A stretch of DNA of 21,741 nt from assembly GCA_034189085.1 (NCBI GenBank), contig JAXHVH010000041.1, forward strand, positions 1 through 21,741, given 5' to 3'. This stretch comes from M55B129 sp034189085. GTDB taxonomy: Bacteria; Bacillota; Dethiobacteria; DTU022. The position numbers and the translations under genes are program-made. Position 1 is the first letter of the stretch. Each line of letters starts with the position of its first letter. The notes beneath the pieces were generated by a model. The model saw only the letters and a list, made by a program, of their open reading frames with translations, did not search any database and was not told the origin of the DNA. Below are positions 14,921-21,741 of this stretch, in pieces.

Positions 14921-15973
14921 ATGAGTGAGCTATTTCAGCAGATCCAGAAGAAGAATTTGAAGACAACGGCCATCGTCGGTATGACCAAAAATGTGGGCAA
15001 AACGGTAACTTTTAACCATATAGTAGAAGAACTGGTTAAGAGTGAAATAAGGGTGGGACTGGTTTCAGCCGGCTATGACGGCGAAAGATTTGACCGCCTG
15101 ACCCTGAAGGAAAAGCCGCGTATACTGGCCCCAGCTGGAGCGCTCGTGGCCACGGCGGAAGCGTGTTTTGAGACAGCTGATGCCGGACTGGAGTTTCTTG
15201 AAAAGAGTTCTTTCACCACTCCCCTTGGCCCGGTTCTGGTAGGGAAAGTTAAAGAAGCGGGACGGGTGGAACTTGCCGGCCCGGGAAGCATCAGTGGCCT
15301 GCGTGAGCTGGTGAAGACGATGTACCGCCGGGGTTCAGCGCAGGTCCTGGTTGACGGAGCCATAAACCGGATTGCTTCGGCTTCACCGGCAGTTTCCGAC
15401 GGGACAATTCTGGCTACAGGGGCATCTCTTGGACCGACGATGAATGACATTGTAAAAAAGACTGTCTTTCGACGTGAAATCATGGAAACGCCTCCAGTTG
15501 AAGATAGTCTGCTCTTAAAATCAGCTCAGGAAGGACTGGAAAGAGGCAATGCTGTCCTGCTGCACCGGGAAGGTAACGGTTACCGGGTGGAGGCGGTCAG
15601 AGAAATGATCCCCCTGCTGGCGGGGGCTCAGCTTATTGATAAATACCGCAGGGAGACAGCCGCCCTTGTTTTTGGCGGCGCCCTGGTTGACAATAACCTG
15701 CAGGATATGATGGAACTTTATGAACATCCGCCGGCTGTTATTGTCAGGGATGCAACAAGGATCTTTATCAGCCCTGATTTATTCTGGCGTTACCTCAAGA
15801 GAGGGGGGCGGATCATGGTACTAAAGAAAATTAGATTAATTGCTGTGACTCTCAATCCCACCGATCCGATGGGTGGGGATTATGATCCTGAAATGTTTCT
15901 GAAGATAATGAGCGAAGCCCTCCAGCCATGCCCTGTTTTTGATCTGGTTTTACAAAAAAGATATCCTTCCTGA
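14921..15973 (+). CDS. kamB: KamB-like lysine 5,6-aminomutase reactivase subunit
   Basis: A 350-residue protein with a P-loop-like GMTKNVGKT at 20-28 in a dethiobiotin-synthetase/MinD-like N-terminal part (TAIVGMTKNVGKTVTFNHI), followed by a region with DGAINRIASASPAVSDGTILATGA. I match it to KamB, found with lysine 5,6-aminomutase genes and annotated as part of a reactivase that would renew damaged cobalamin cofactor together with the MutS-like KamC. This is from memory of the family, not a search. ATG 14921 is preferred; the TTG at 14903 has no ribosome site, and even ATG 14921 has only a weak ACGGGG upstream. A 103-base gap separates it from kamD. kamC is not in the window. Confidence 0.68.
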   Translation: MSELFQQIQKKNLKTTAIVGMTKNVGKTVTFNHIVEELVKSEIRVGLVSAGYDGERFDRLTLKEKPRILAPAGALVATAEACFETADAGLEFLEKSSFTTPLGPVLVGKVKEAGRVELAGPGSISGLRELVKTMYRRGSAQVLVDGAINRIASASPAVSDGTILATGASLGPTMNDIVKKTVFRREIMETPPVEDSLLLKSAQEGLERGNAVLLHREGNGYRVEAVREMIPLLAGAQLIDKYRRETAALVFGGALVDNNLQDMMELYEHPPAVIVRDATRIFISPDLFWRYLKRGGRIMVLKKIRLIAVTLNPTDPMGGDYDPEMFLKIMSEALQPCPVFDLVLQKRYPS

Positions 15974-16076
15974 AAAACTCTGTTTTTCGAAGAGGTGATC
16001 CGGGAAGCCAGGTGAGCCATTAACAGGCTTTATCTGACGGTTTTAACATTTTCGATTTTATTCTATTAGGGAAGGG

Positions 16077-17666
16077 ATGATTACCCCGGTGGATAATAAG
16101 CTGAATCTTGATTCGGGAAAAGTTAAACTGGCCCGGGAAACGGCTGGTAAAATTGCTGATCGTCTCCATGCCTGGATTGGCGACTATACAACCACTACCA
16201 TTGAGAGGGCTGCTGCCAGGCTGCTGGGCATTGACGGGGCTGACGAAAGCGGTGTGCCCATGGCCAATATAATGGTTGACGAACTGGCCCGGTCCGGTAT
16301 GCTCGACCGTGGCCTTATCCCGTGGCTGGCCAGGGCAATAGTAGCCCGGGAAGAATCACCACAGAAAATAGCCGAAGCTCTTGCTGCAGGTTCCCTGAAG
16401 GTCGAATCGATTCCCGACTGTGCCGAAGAAAAGTGGCGTGAAGTGGCCGATAAACTGGCTGGTGAGGCAGCGGCCGGGATGAAGGCGGTAAAAGCTGAAC
16501 GGGAGCAGTTGAAATGCAAAGCGGTCCCGCCGAACAAGCCGATGCTCTATGTTATTGTGGCTACGGGCAATGTTTATGAAGATGCTGTTCAGGCCGAGGC
16601 AGCTGCCTTGCAGGGGGCAGACATTGTTGCCGTGATCAGGCATACGGGCCAGAGCCTTCTTGATTATGTTCCCTACGGTCCCACGACCGAGGGTTTTGGC
16701 GGAACCTATGCTACTCAGGAAAACTTTCGCATTGTCCGCCGGGCTTTAGATCGGGCAGCCCAAAAAACTGGTCGGTATACCAACCTGGTCAATTATGCTT
16801 CCGGGCTTTGCATGCCTGAAATATCGGTGATGGGTGCCTTTGAGCGTCTTGATATGATGCTCAATGATGCCATGTACGGCATCCTCTTTCGTGATATCAA
16901 CATGAAACGCACTTTTATCGATCAGCATTTTTCTCGAATGATTAACGCTTATGCCGGCATAATTATCAATACCGGTGAGGATAACTATTTGACCACTGCT
17001 GATGCTTTTGATAAGGGGCATACCGTGATTGCCTCGCAGTTTATTAATGAGCAGCTGGCCCTTCGTTCAGGTCTAAAAGAAGAACAGATGGGGCTGGGCC
17101 ACGCTTTTGAAATTAATCCGGCTATGGAAGATGGATTGCTGATGGAGATTGCCCAGGCCCAGCTGTGCCGTGAGCTTTTCCCCCGCTCTCCTCTGAAGTA
17201 CATGCCGCCTACAAAACATGTAACCGGTGATATTTTTAAAACTTATTTGATTAACGGGATGTTTAATCTCGTTTCCGTACTGACCGGTCAGGAAATTCAG
17301 CTTCTTGGCATGCTTACCGAGGCGATTCACACCCCTTTCATCAGTGATCGCTATCTGAGCATAAATAACGCTGCCTATATTTTTAACAATGCGAAGCACC
17401 TGGGGGAAGAAATAATTTTCCGTGAGGGAGGCCGTATTCAGGAGCGTGCTGTTTTTCTGCTTAATGAGGCCTGTAAAATGCTGCAGGAGATTGATGAAAT
17501 TGGCCTGGAGACAGCGATGGAGAAGGGAATGTTTGCCGATATCAAACGTTCTCGTGACGGAGGAAAGGGTGGCACCGGTGTAATTGCCAGGCACAAAAAT
17601 TACTATAATCCCTTTTTTACTATTTTCATGAACGACACTGAGGCAGAGGAAGGGAGGCTTTTCTGA
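16077..17666 (+). CDS. kamD: Lysine 5,6-aminomutase alpha subunit
   Basis: A 529-residue large subunit of the adenosylcobalamin- and PLP-dependent mutase that moves the terminal amino group of D-lysine or beta-lysine to the neighbouring carbon in lysine fermentation. The TIM-barrel core is readily recognised: YVIVATGNVYEDAVQ, RHTGQSLLDYVPYGPTTEGF, GGTYATQENFRI, GILFRDINMKRTFIDQHFS, INTGEDNYLTTADAF and KYMPPTKHVTGDIFK. ATG 16077 sits very close to AGGGAAGGG. GTG 16089 would give MDNKLNLDSGKVKLAR, closer to the N-terminus I remember for the clostridial protein, and may be the true start. The stop TGA lies 1 base before the kamE start. Confidence 0.95.
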   Translation: MITPVDNKLNLDSGKVKLARETAGKIADRLHAWIGDYTTTTIERAAARLLGIDGADESGVPMANIMVDELARSGMLDRGLIPWLARAIVAREESPQKIAEALAAGSLKVESIPDCAEEKWREVADKLAGEAAAGMKAVKAEREQLKCKAVPPNKPMLYVIVATGNVYEDAVQAEAAALQGADIVAVIRHTGQSLLDYVPYGPTTEGFGGTYATQENFRIVRRALDRAAQKTGRYTNLVNYASGLCMPEISVMGAFERLDMMLNDAMYGILFRDINMKRTFIDQHFSRMINAYAGIIINTGEDNYLTTADAFDKGHTVIASQFINEQLALRSGLKEEQMGLGHAFEINPAMEDGLLMEIAQAQLCRELFPRSPLKYMPPTKHVTGDIFKTYLINGMFNLVSVLTGQEIQLLGMLTEAIHTPFISDRYLSINNAAYIFNNAKHLGEEIIFREGGRIQERAVFLLNEACKMLQEIDEIGLETAMEKGMFADIKRSRDGGKGGTGVIARHKNYYNPFFTIFMNDTEAEEGRLF

Positions 17667-17667
17667 A

Positions 17668-18459
17668 GTGGATGTTGATTATTCCAGGGTAAAAACTTAT
17701 GGTGATACTCTGAACGATGGGGCAATGCAGGTCAGCTTCACCCTCCCGGTGCCAGCCGGAGACGAAGCCAGGGAAGCTGCCCGTCAGATGGCCCTGAAGA
17801 TGGGGTTGGACAGTCCCTCGGTTACCGAAATGGCAGACCTGGGAGCGGGATTTACCTTTTTTGTCCTTTACGGTAAATGCAAACATGCAGTTGACTATTC
17901 GGTAATCAAGGTGCCCAAACAGCAGCAGAAAGTTATGTCCTTTCAAGAGGTAAACGCACTGATTAAAAAAGAACTGGGCCGCAGGATAGTTGTAGTTGCT
18001 GCCTGCACGGGCAGCGATGCACATACCGTGGGCATCGATGCCATTGTCAATATGAAAGGATATGCCGGGGAATATGGCCTGGAACGCTACCCGGAAATCG
18101 ATGCTTACAATCTGGGCAGCCAGGTTCTCAATGCCGAGTTGCTGGTCAGGGCTGTGGAATTGAATGCCGATGCGATACTGGTTTCCCAGGTGGTTACCCA
18201 GAAAAATATCCACCTGGAAAACCTGACCGAACTGATTGAACTGGCTGAGGCGGAAGGGCTTCGGGACCGGATGTTGATGATCTGCGGCGGACCGCGTATT
18301 TCGCACGAACTGGCTATTGAGCTTGGTTATGATGCCGGTTTTGGTCCGGGCACACTGCCCAATCATGTAGCTTCGTACATTGCTGCTGAACTTGTGCGCC
18401 GACAGAAGATAAAAGCCGGGGGCCAGAAAAAGAAGGGTAAAAAAAGGGTAAAAAAATAA
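17668..18459 (+). CDS. kamE: Lysine 5,6-aminomutase beta subunit, B12- and PLP-binding
   Basis: A 263-residue small subunit carrying both cofactors. The cobalamin motif DAHTVG gives the cobalt-ligating His119. Lys130, in NMKGYAGEYGLERY, is 11 residues later, as in the known enzyme where the lysine forms the PLP Schiff base. The Rossmann-type B12 domain continues through NLGSQV, LVSQVVTQKN, MICGGPR and LGYDAGFGPGTLP. The start GTG 17668 has AGGGAGG (17651-17657) about 10 bases upstream. The C-terminus ends in an unusual Lys-rich tail (AGGQKKKGKKRVKK). It is co-transcribed with kamD. Enzymes for the next steps (kdd, kce, kal) do not follow. Confidence 0.96.
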   Translation: MDVDYSRVKTYGDTLNDGAMQVSFTLPVPAGDEAREAARQMALKMGLDSPSVTEMADLGAGFTFFVLYGKCKHAVDYSVIKVPKQQQKVMSFQEVNALIKKELGRRIVVVAACTGSDAHTVGIDAIVNMKGYAGEYGLERYPEIDAYNLGSQVLNAELLVRAVELNADAILVSQVVTQKNIHLENLTELIELAEAEGLRDRMLMICGGPRISHELAIELGYDAGFGPGTLPNHVASYIAAELVRRQKIKAGGQKKKGKKRVKK

Positions 18460-18467
18460 AAGTGGAG

Positions 18468-18499
18468 AGGCAGGGCAGACAGGGATGTCTGCCCTGCCT
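18468..18499 (+). terminator. Perfect 14-bp hairpin after kamE
   Basis: AGGCAGGGCAGACA (18468-18481) and TGTCTGCCCTGCCT (18486-18499) pair perfectly around a GGGA tetraloop, 8 bases after the kamE stop. The stem is very GC-rich, but no T-tract follows (GCTTAGTTAATGG), so it may act as a processing or 3'-stabilising hairpin rather than a classic intrinsic terminator. Confidence 0.6.
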
Positions 18500-18605
18500 G
18501 CTTAGTTAATGGTCCATAGTGTAAAGTTACTGCAGGTAATTAGCAAGGAAAAGGGAATCTTAATCCTACAGTTGTTGACACGACCATCTTAACGGCCATT
18601 CATCT

Positions 18606-18633
18606 TTGACTAGTGGACTCTTTGTGATAAAAT
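18606..18633 (+). promoter_or_regulatory. Promoter of the EamA/DMT permease gene
   Basis: TTGACT (18606-18611) and TAAAAT (18628-18633) are spaced by 16 bp; an overlapping TATAAT lies at 18633-18638. A hairpin (18639-18646 with 18666-18673, 8 pairs with one G-U) follows in the 5' untranslated region. The permease gene therefore appears to have its own transcript, separate from kamDE. A second TTGACA at 18575-18580 lacks a good -10. Confidence 0.55.
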
Positions 18634-18694
18634 ATAATTGTCCGGCTGCTGGAAAGGATAGACAGGCCGGGCAATATTGTTTGTGAGGGCGAAG

Positions 18695-19630
18695 ATGGGC
18701 GAACAAACAGTAGATAAAAAAATAATCATTGCCGACATATCGCTTCTGCTTGTCGCGCTGTTCTGGGGTTCTAATTTTGTCGTCATGAAAGATGCCCTGG
18801 AAGTTATTGCCCCTTTTACCTACCTGGGACTTCGCTTCACCATTGCCGCTTTTTTGCTGGCTGTAATATTCTGGAAGCGGCTGCGAAAAGCCCCGGCCGG
18901 AGATTACCTGGCAGGTTGTTTGATCGGGCTCTTTCTCTTCAGCGGATACGGGTTCCAGACTATCGGCCTTCTCTACACCACTCCCGCCAACTCCGGTTTT
19001 ATTACGGGGATAACGGTGGTGATTGTGCCTTTTATATATTTTTTAATTTACAGGAAATCGCCGGGCTGGTGGGCTTTCCTGGGGGGAGGACTGGCTGCGG
19101 TCGGTTTATATCTTCTTTCTGCCAATGAATATATGGGTTTCGGTTTTGGAGATATGCTGACCCTTGTTTCCGCTTTTCTCTTTGCCGCTCACCTTATTGC
19201 CATCGCTGTATATGTGCAAAACCGCGATCCCATTGTCCTGGCAGTTGTCCAGGTTGGTTTTACAGGCCTGGCCAGTTTTGGCGCAGCATTACTATTTGAA
19301 ACAACCGGGGCTTTGTTCAGTCACTCCCTCTCAATCTGGGGGGCAATTCTCTACGCCATCATTTTTTGTACCATCGGTGCTTTTGTTACTCAAACAATTG
19401 CTCAGCGTTACACACCGCCAACCCATGCGGCGCTTATCCTTTCCACTGAGGCGGTATTTGCGGGGCTGTTTTCATATCTTTTCTGGGATGAGATTTTTAC
19501 CGCCCGGAAACTGTTCGGCGCCGTGCTTATCCTGGCCGGGATCCTGCTTACCGAACTGCGACCGGTGATCGCTGCTAAACTGGCTGCAAGGCGGGCCGCC
19601 TTCATACGCCGCGGATTGCCACCCCTGTAA
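18695..19630 (+). CDS. EamA/DMT-superfamily permease
   Basis: A 311-residue membrane protein with about ten hydrophobic segments arranged as two EamA repeats. The first repeat contains SLLLVALFWGSNFVVMKDAL and GLRFTIAAFLLAVIFWKRL, and the loop YTTPANSGFITGITVVIVP. The second ends in THAALILSTEAVFAGLFSY and FGAVLILAGILLTEL, both family hallmarks. Such proteins move small metabolites or amino acids, often outwards. The substrate is not readable from sequence; export or import linked to amino-acid fermentation is only an inference from the kam neighbours. ATG 18695 is preferred, with GAGG (18684-18687) upstream. GTG 18683 and TTG 18677 are in frame but lack a site. Confidence 0.88.
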   Translation: MGEQTVDKKIIIADISLLLVALFWGSNFVVMKDALEVIAPFTYLGLRFTIAAFLLAVIFWKRLRKAPAGDYLAGCLIGLFLFSGYGFQTIGLLYTTPANSGFITGITVVIVPFIYFLIYRKSPGWWAFLGGGLAAVGLYLLSANEYMGFGFGDMLTLVSAFLFAAHLIAIAVYVQNRDPIVLAVVQVGFTGLASFGAALLFETTGALFSHSLSIWGAILYAIIFCTIGAFVTQTIAQRYTPPTHAALILSTEAVFAGLFSYLFWDEIFTARKLFGAVLILAGILLTELRPVIAAKLAARRAAFIRRGLPPL

Positions 19631-19729
19631 AAAATGATAACCTGACAATGTAAAAATAACCTCAGGAAACGGCTGTCTCTTACTTTAATTAAACAGTGGA
19701 GTATGAGAAATTATTTGCCTATTAGCGGC

Positions 19730-19765
19730 AGGAATATTGTAATAAACAGGAATATTATAATAAAA
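19730..19765 (+). repeat. Two-copy 18-bp tandem repeat
   Basis: AGGAATATTGTAATAAAC (19730-19747) is followed directly by a copy with two differences (19748-19765). It is AT-rich, lies just upstream of the broken permease gene, and could be a regulatory site pair or replication slippage. Confidence 0.5.
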
Positions 19766-19779
19766 AGGTTGGAAATAGT

Positions 19780-20100
19780 ATGAGCAAACAATTATTAACC
19801 ACTGAAGTCTCTTTTCGACGGACCCGTGTATCTCATGTGGTCGCTCCTGGTTATGTTTCACCTGATCACTTCTTTCCACGTTCACAGTTACGGAATGAGT
19901 ATTGGAGAGGCCTCGGGATTTATGACCGTTGCTTATCTGGGTTACATGGTGGGTGCGCCGGTTTGTTCTTAATGATAGAATGTAGGCAATAAATAAGTGA
20001 AAAAACCGGCTATTTGCTTAACAAAAAAGATATGTTATTGCTTGGACTGCTTGAGGGGTTTCTACCGGTATCTGCCGAAGCATATCTGTCAGGGGTTTGA
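19780..20100 (+). pseudogene. Frameshifted remnant, probably of an MFS permease N-terminus
   Basis: ATG 19780 has AGGTTGG upstream and reads MSKQLL, but the sensible protein then continues in another frame (19799-19972) with SLFDGPVYLMWSLLVMF and SIGEASGFMTVAYLGYMVG, which look like the first transmembrane helices of a major-facilitator permease. TAA at 19970 interrupts it. A third frame (19993-20100) continues with KTGYLLNKKDMLLLGLLEGF, compatible with the cytoplasmic loop and next helix. At least two frame breaks and the missing rest (over 250 residues) indicate a decayed gene. I infer the family from hydrophobic pattern and motif feel only. It may once have supplied a substrate for the methyltransferase next door. 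Confidence 0.45.
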
Positions 20101-20174
20101 TCATCTTCAGGTAATTGCCGGCCTGGAGCCGGTTGTTTTTTATACATTCTTATTAAGCACCGGAGGTGTTTTAA

Positions 20175-21617
20175 ATTAGCGTATACCGTTCAAATTACAG
20201 CATCCAGCAATCACCGCGGTTGACCTGGCTCAGTGATAGTGAGCTTGAGGAAATCCACAGCGCTACCATTGATGTTCTGGAGCGGGTGGGAGTTAGAGTA
20301 GATCATGAACAAGCTCTTAAACTATTGAAAGAGGCCGGCTGTATTGTCAGGGATAGCCTGGTAAAGATACCGGGTTGGCTCATTGAAGAAGCCATTCGGA
20401 CTGCTCCCTCTAAAATCAATATTTGTAATCGTGAAGGTCTTTACGCCATGAGTCTGGAGAGCAACCGGACTTATTTTGGGCCGGGATCAGATTTACCCTT
20501 TCACCTGGACCTGGAAACCGGTGAAAGGCGGAGGACAAATTTTCAGGATATTGTCAATGCTGCTCGGATCATTGATAAACTGCCTAATTTTGATTTTGTT
20601 ATGAGCAACGGGATACCGGGAGATCTGCCAGCTGCGGCAGGCGATTTGCATCAATTTGCTGCCATGCTGTTAAACTGTGCCAAACCAATTATTTTCACAT
20701 CTTTTAATGCCCGGAACACAAAGATCATTATAGAAATGGCTGCCGCGGCAAGAGGGTCCTCGGAAAATCTGCGGGATAAACCCTTTTTGATTTTATATGC
20801 TGAACCTATCTCTCCGCTGGTTCACACCAGGGACGGGGTCGATAAAATGTTCGCCTGTATCGAAGAGGATATCCCGGTTATTTATACACCGGGTGTTGTG
20901 GCCGGTGGGACCTGCCCGGTGACCAAAGCCGGTACAATAGTCCAGATGAATGCAGAGAATCTTTCCGGTCTCCTTATTGCCCAGCTTCGGAAAAAAGGTG
21001 CACCGGTTATCATTGGCGGAGGGGCAACTCCTATGGACATGAAAACGACAGCCACTCTTTACGGATCTCCCGATGCGGCTATGAATTATTGTGCCATGAC
21101 CGAACTGGCCCAATTCTATCGCCTGCCCAACTTTACTGAAGGTGGCTGCTGCAATGCTCCCCAGCCTGATGCCCAGGCCGGCATGGAAGCCTCCATCAGT
21201 TTACTTTTAAATCAGCTCTGCGGAGCCAACCTGGTTCACGATGTTGGCTATCTTGATGGCGGTAAAACCGGATCCCTCCCTTTCCTGGTAATGTGTGAAG
21301 ATTTTATCAGCGCTGCACGGTATGCTGGTGCCGGGACTGCAGTCAATGATGAAACGACCGCTGTTGAAGCTATTGCCGAGACCGGGCCGGCCGGTCATTA
21401 CCTGGCGGCCGATCATACCATGAAATATTTTCGCAGTGAGATCTGGATGCCTTCTGTTTTTAACAGGATGATGTGGGACAACTGGAAACTGGCCGGCTGC
21501 AGAGATTGTTTTAGCCTGGCCAGAGAAAAAGCACAATCAATATTACTGGAAGAACCGGTTAACGAGCCTCTGGAAGAAGTAAAAGAAAAAATGAAAAACA
21601 TTCTTTCAGAGGTTTAA
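20175..21617 (+). CDS. MttB-family corrinoid methyltransferase (non-pyrrolysine)
   Basis: A member of the trimethylamine methyltransferase (MttB, COG5598) superfamily, 480 residues if begun at ATT 20175. These enzymes move a methyl group from a quaternary or tertiary amine to a corrinoid protein. Recognisable parts are LSDSELEEIHSATIDVLERVG, SNRTYFGPGSDLPFHLD, IVNAARIIDKLPNFDFVMSN and GGGATPMDMKTTATLYGSPDA. There is no in-frame TAG, so it belongs to the group lacking pyrrolysine, where known members use betaines; the substrate here is unknown. GGAGGTG (20162-20168) sits 8 bases before ATT. The residues encoded there (SVYRSNYSIQQSPR) continue the family N-terminus, whereas TTG 20220 has no ribosome site. 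No cognate corrinoid protein gene is in the window. Confidence 0.88.
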   Translation: MSVYRSNYSIQQSPRLTWLSDSELEEIHSATIDVLERVGVRVDHEQALKLLKEAGCIVRDSLVKIPGWLIEEAIRTAPSKINICNREGLYAMSLESNRTYFGPGSDLPFHLDLETGERRRTNFQDIVNAARIIDKLPNFDFVMSNGIPGDLPAAAGDLHQFAAMLLNCAKPIIFTSFNARNTKIIIEMAAAARGSSENLRDKPFLILYAEPISPLVHTRDGVDKMFACIEEDIPVIYTPGVVAGGTCPVTKAGTIVQMNAENLSGLLIAQLRKKGAPVIIGGGATPMDMKTTATLYGSPDAAMNYCAMTELAQFYRLPNFTEGGCCNAPQPDAQAGMEASISLLLNQLCGANLVHDVGYLDGGKTGSLPFLVMCEDFISAARYAGAGTAVNDETTAVEAIAETGPAGHYLAADHTMKYFRSEIWMPSVFNRMMWDNWKLAGCRDCFSLAREKAQSILLEEPVNEPLEEVKEKMKNILSEV

Positions 21618-21741
21618 AATTTGATTTACCGAGAGGCAACAATCAGGCCAATTAAACCTGTCTGCCATAAAATAACAGCTATTGCAAAAGGAATTGAAGT
21701 CTGCTTGTCTAATATAATTACGAGTAGTTTCTTGTTTTACT
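21618..21741. other. Right-edge non-coding sequence
   Basis: No gene, terminator or promoter is evident after the methyltransferase stop. On the minus strand a short open stretch encodes a hydrophobic segment ending in a stop (about 21629-21738), but an in-frame stop lies at its upstream end and there is no start codon, so it is not called as a gene. Confidence 0.4.

Noticed and set aside
15990..16030. Kam intergenic sequence AGGTGATCCGGGAAGCC resembles the 5' part of a cobalamin riboswitch.
   Set aside because: The GCCACTG block and the B12 box are missing downstream, so there is no complete aptamer; resemblance is limited to a few short words.
20220..21617. MttB-family protein as a pyrrolysine-containing trimethylamine methyltransferase.
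   Set aside because: The reading frame has no internal TAG codon and ends normally, so it belongs to the non-pyrrolysine group.
21629..21738. Minus-strand hydrophobic stretch ending in VASR as the end of a membrane protein gene.
   Set aside because: An in-frame stop precedes it within the window and no start codon follows; at most a remnant of a neighbouring gene.

Overview
The window looks like part of the chromosome of a strictly anaerobic, Gram-positive-type bacterium (Bacillota, Clostridia-like). The evidence is strong GGAGG-type ribosome binding sites, frequent TTG starts, a lipoprotein-anchored ABC uptake system, a tungsten/molybdenum aldehyde:ferredoxin oxidoreductase, a PucR-type regulator and clostridial-type lysine 5,6-aminomutase subunits. 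No rRNA, tRNA, CRISPR array, transposase or phage gene was seen. The genus cannot be fixed from sequence alone. Most of the window concerns vitamin B12: a supply operon on the left and B12-using enzymes on the right.

Left (1-11357): a sigma-A-type promoter drives an adenosylcobalamin riboswitch (about 139-330). Two terminator-like hairpins follow in tandem, then a tightly packed 11-gene operon. It encodes corrinoid import (btuF, btuC, and a btuD ATPase with an extra C-terminal domain) and the late steps of cobalamin assembly: cbiP/cobQ amidation, cobD and cbiB for the aminopropanol arm, cobU, cobT, cobS and cobC for the nucleotide loop. It ends with a DUF71/COG2102 PP-loop ATPase, a family previously linked to B12 salvage by comparative genomics. 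No corrin-ring genes and no corrinoid adenosyltransferase are present here, which fits salvage or late assembly.

Middle (11358-14920): a possible 30-residue leader ORF overlaps the start of an aldehyde:ferredoxin oxidoreductase gene. Convergent to it is a pucR-family regulator. Its upstream region holds a perfect 19-bp palindrome over a possible -10 element. Between the regulator and the aminomutase genes lies a roughly 120-nt segment with nested and competing inverted repeats ending in a T-run, a candidate structured leader RNA.

Right (14921-21741): kamB-like reactivase subunit, kamD and kamE (adenosylcobalamin- and PLP-dependent lysine 5,6-aminomutase), a perfect 14-bp hairpin, an EamA/DMT permease, the frameshifted remains of what looks like an MFS permease, and an MttB-family (non-pyrrolysine) corrinoid methyltransferase that most likely starts at an ATT codon. 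The rest of the lysine fermentation genes (kamA, kamC, kdd, kce, kal) and a partner corrinoid protein are not in the window.

Taken together, the left operon would supply cobamide cofactor, under feedback from the riboswitch, to enzymes such as KamDE and the MttB-like methyltransferase. The most interesting unexplained elements are the kam leader, the BtuD C-terminal domain, the DUF71 protein and the ATT start.
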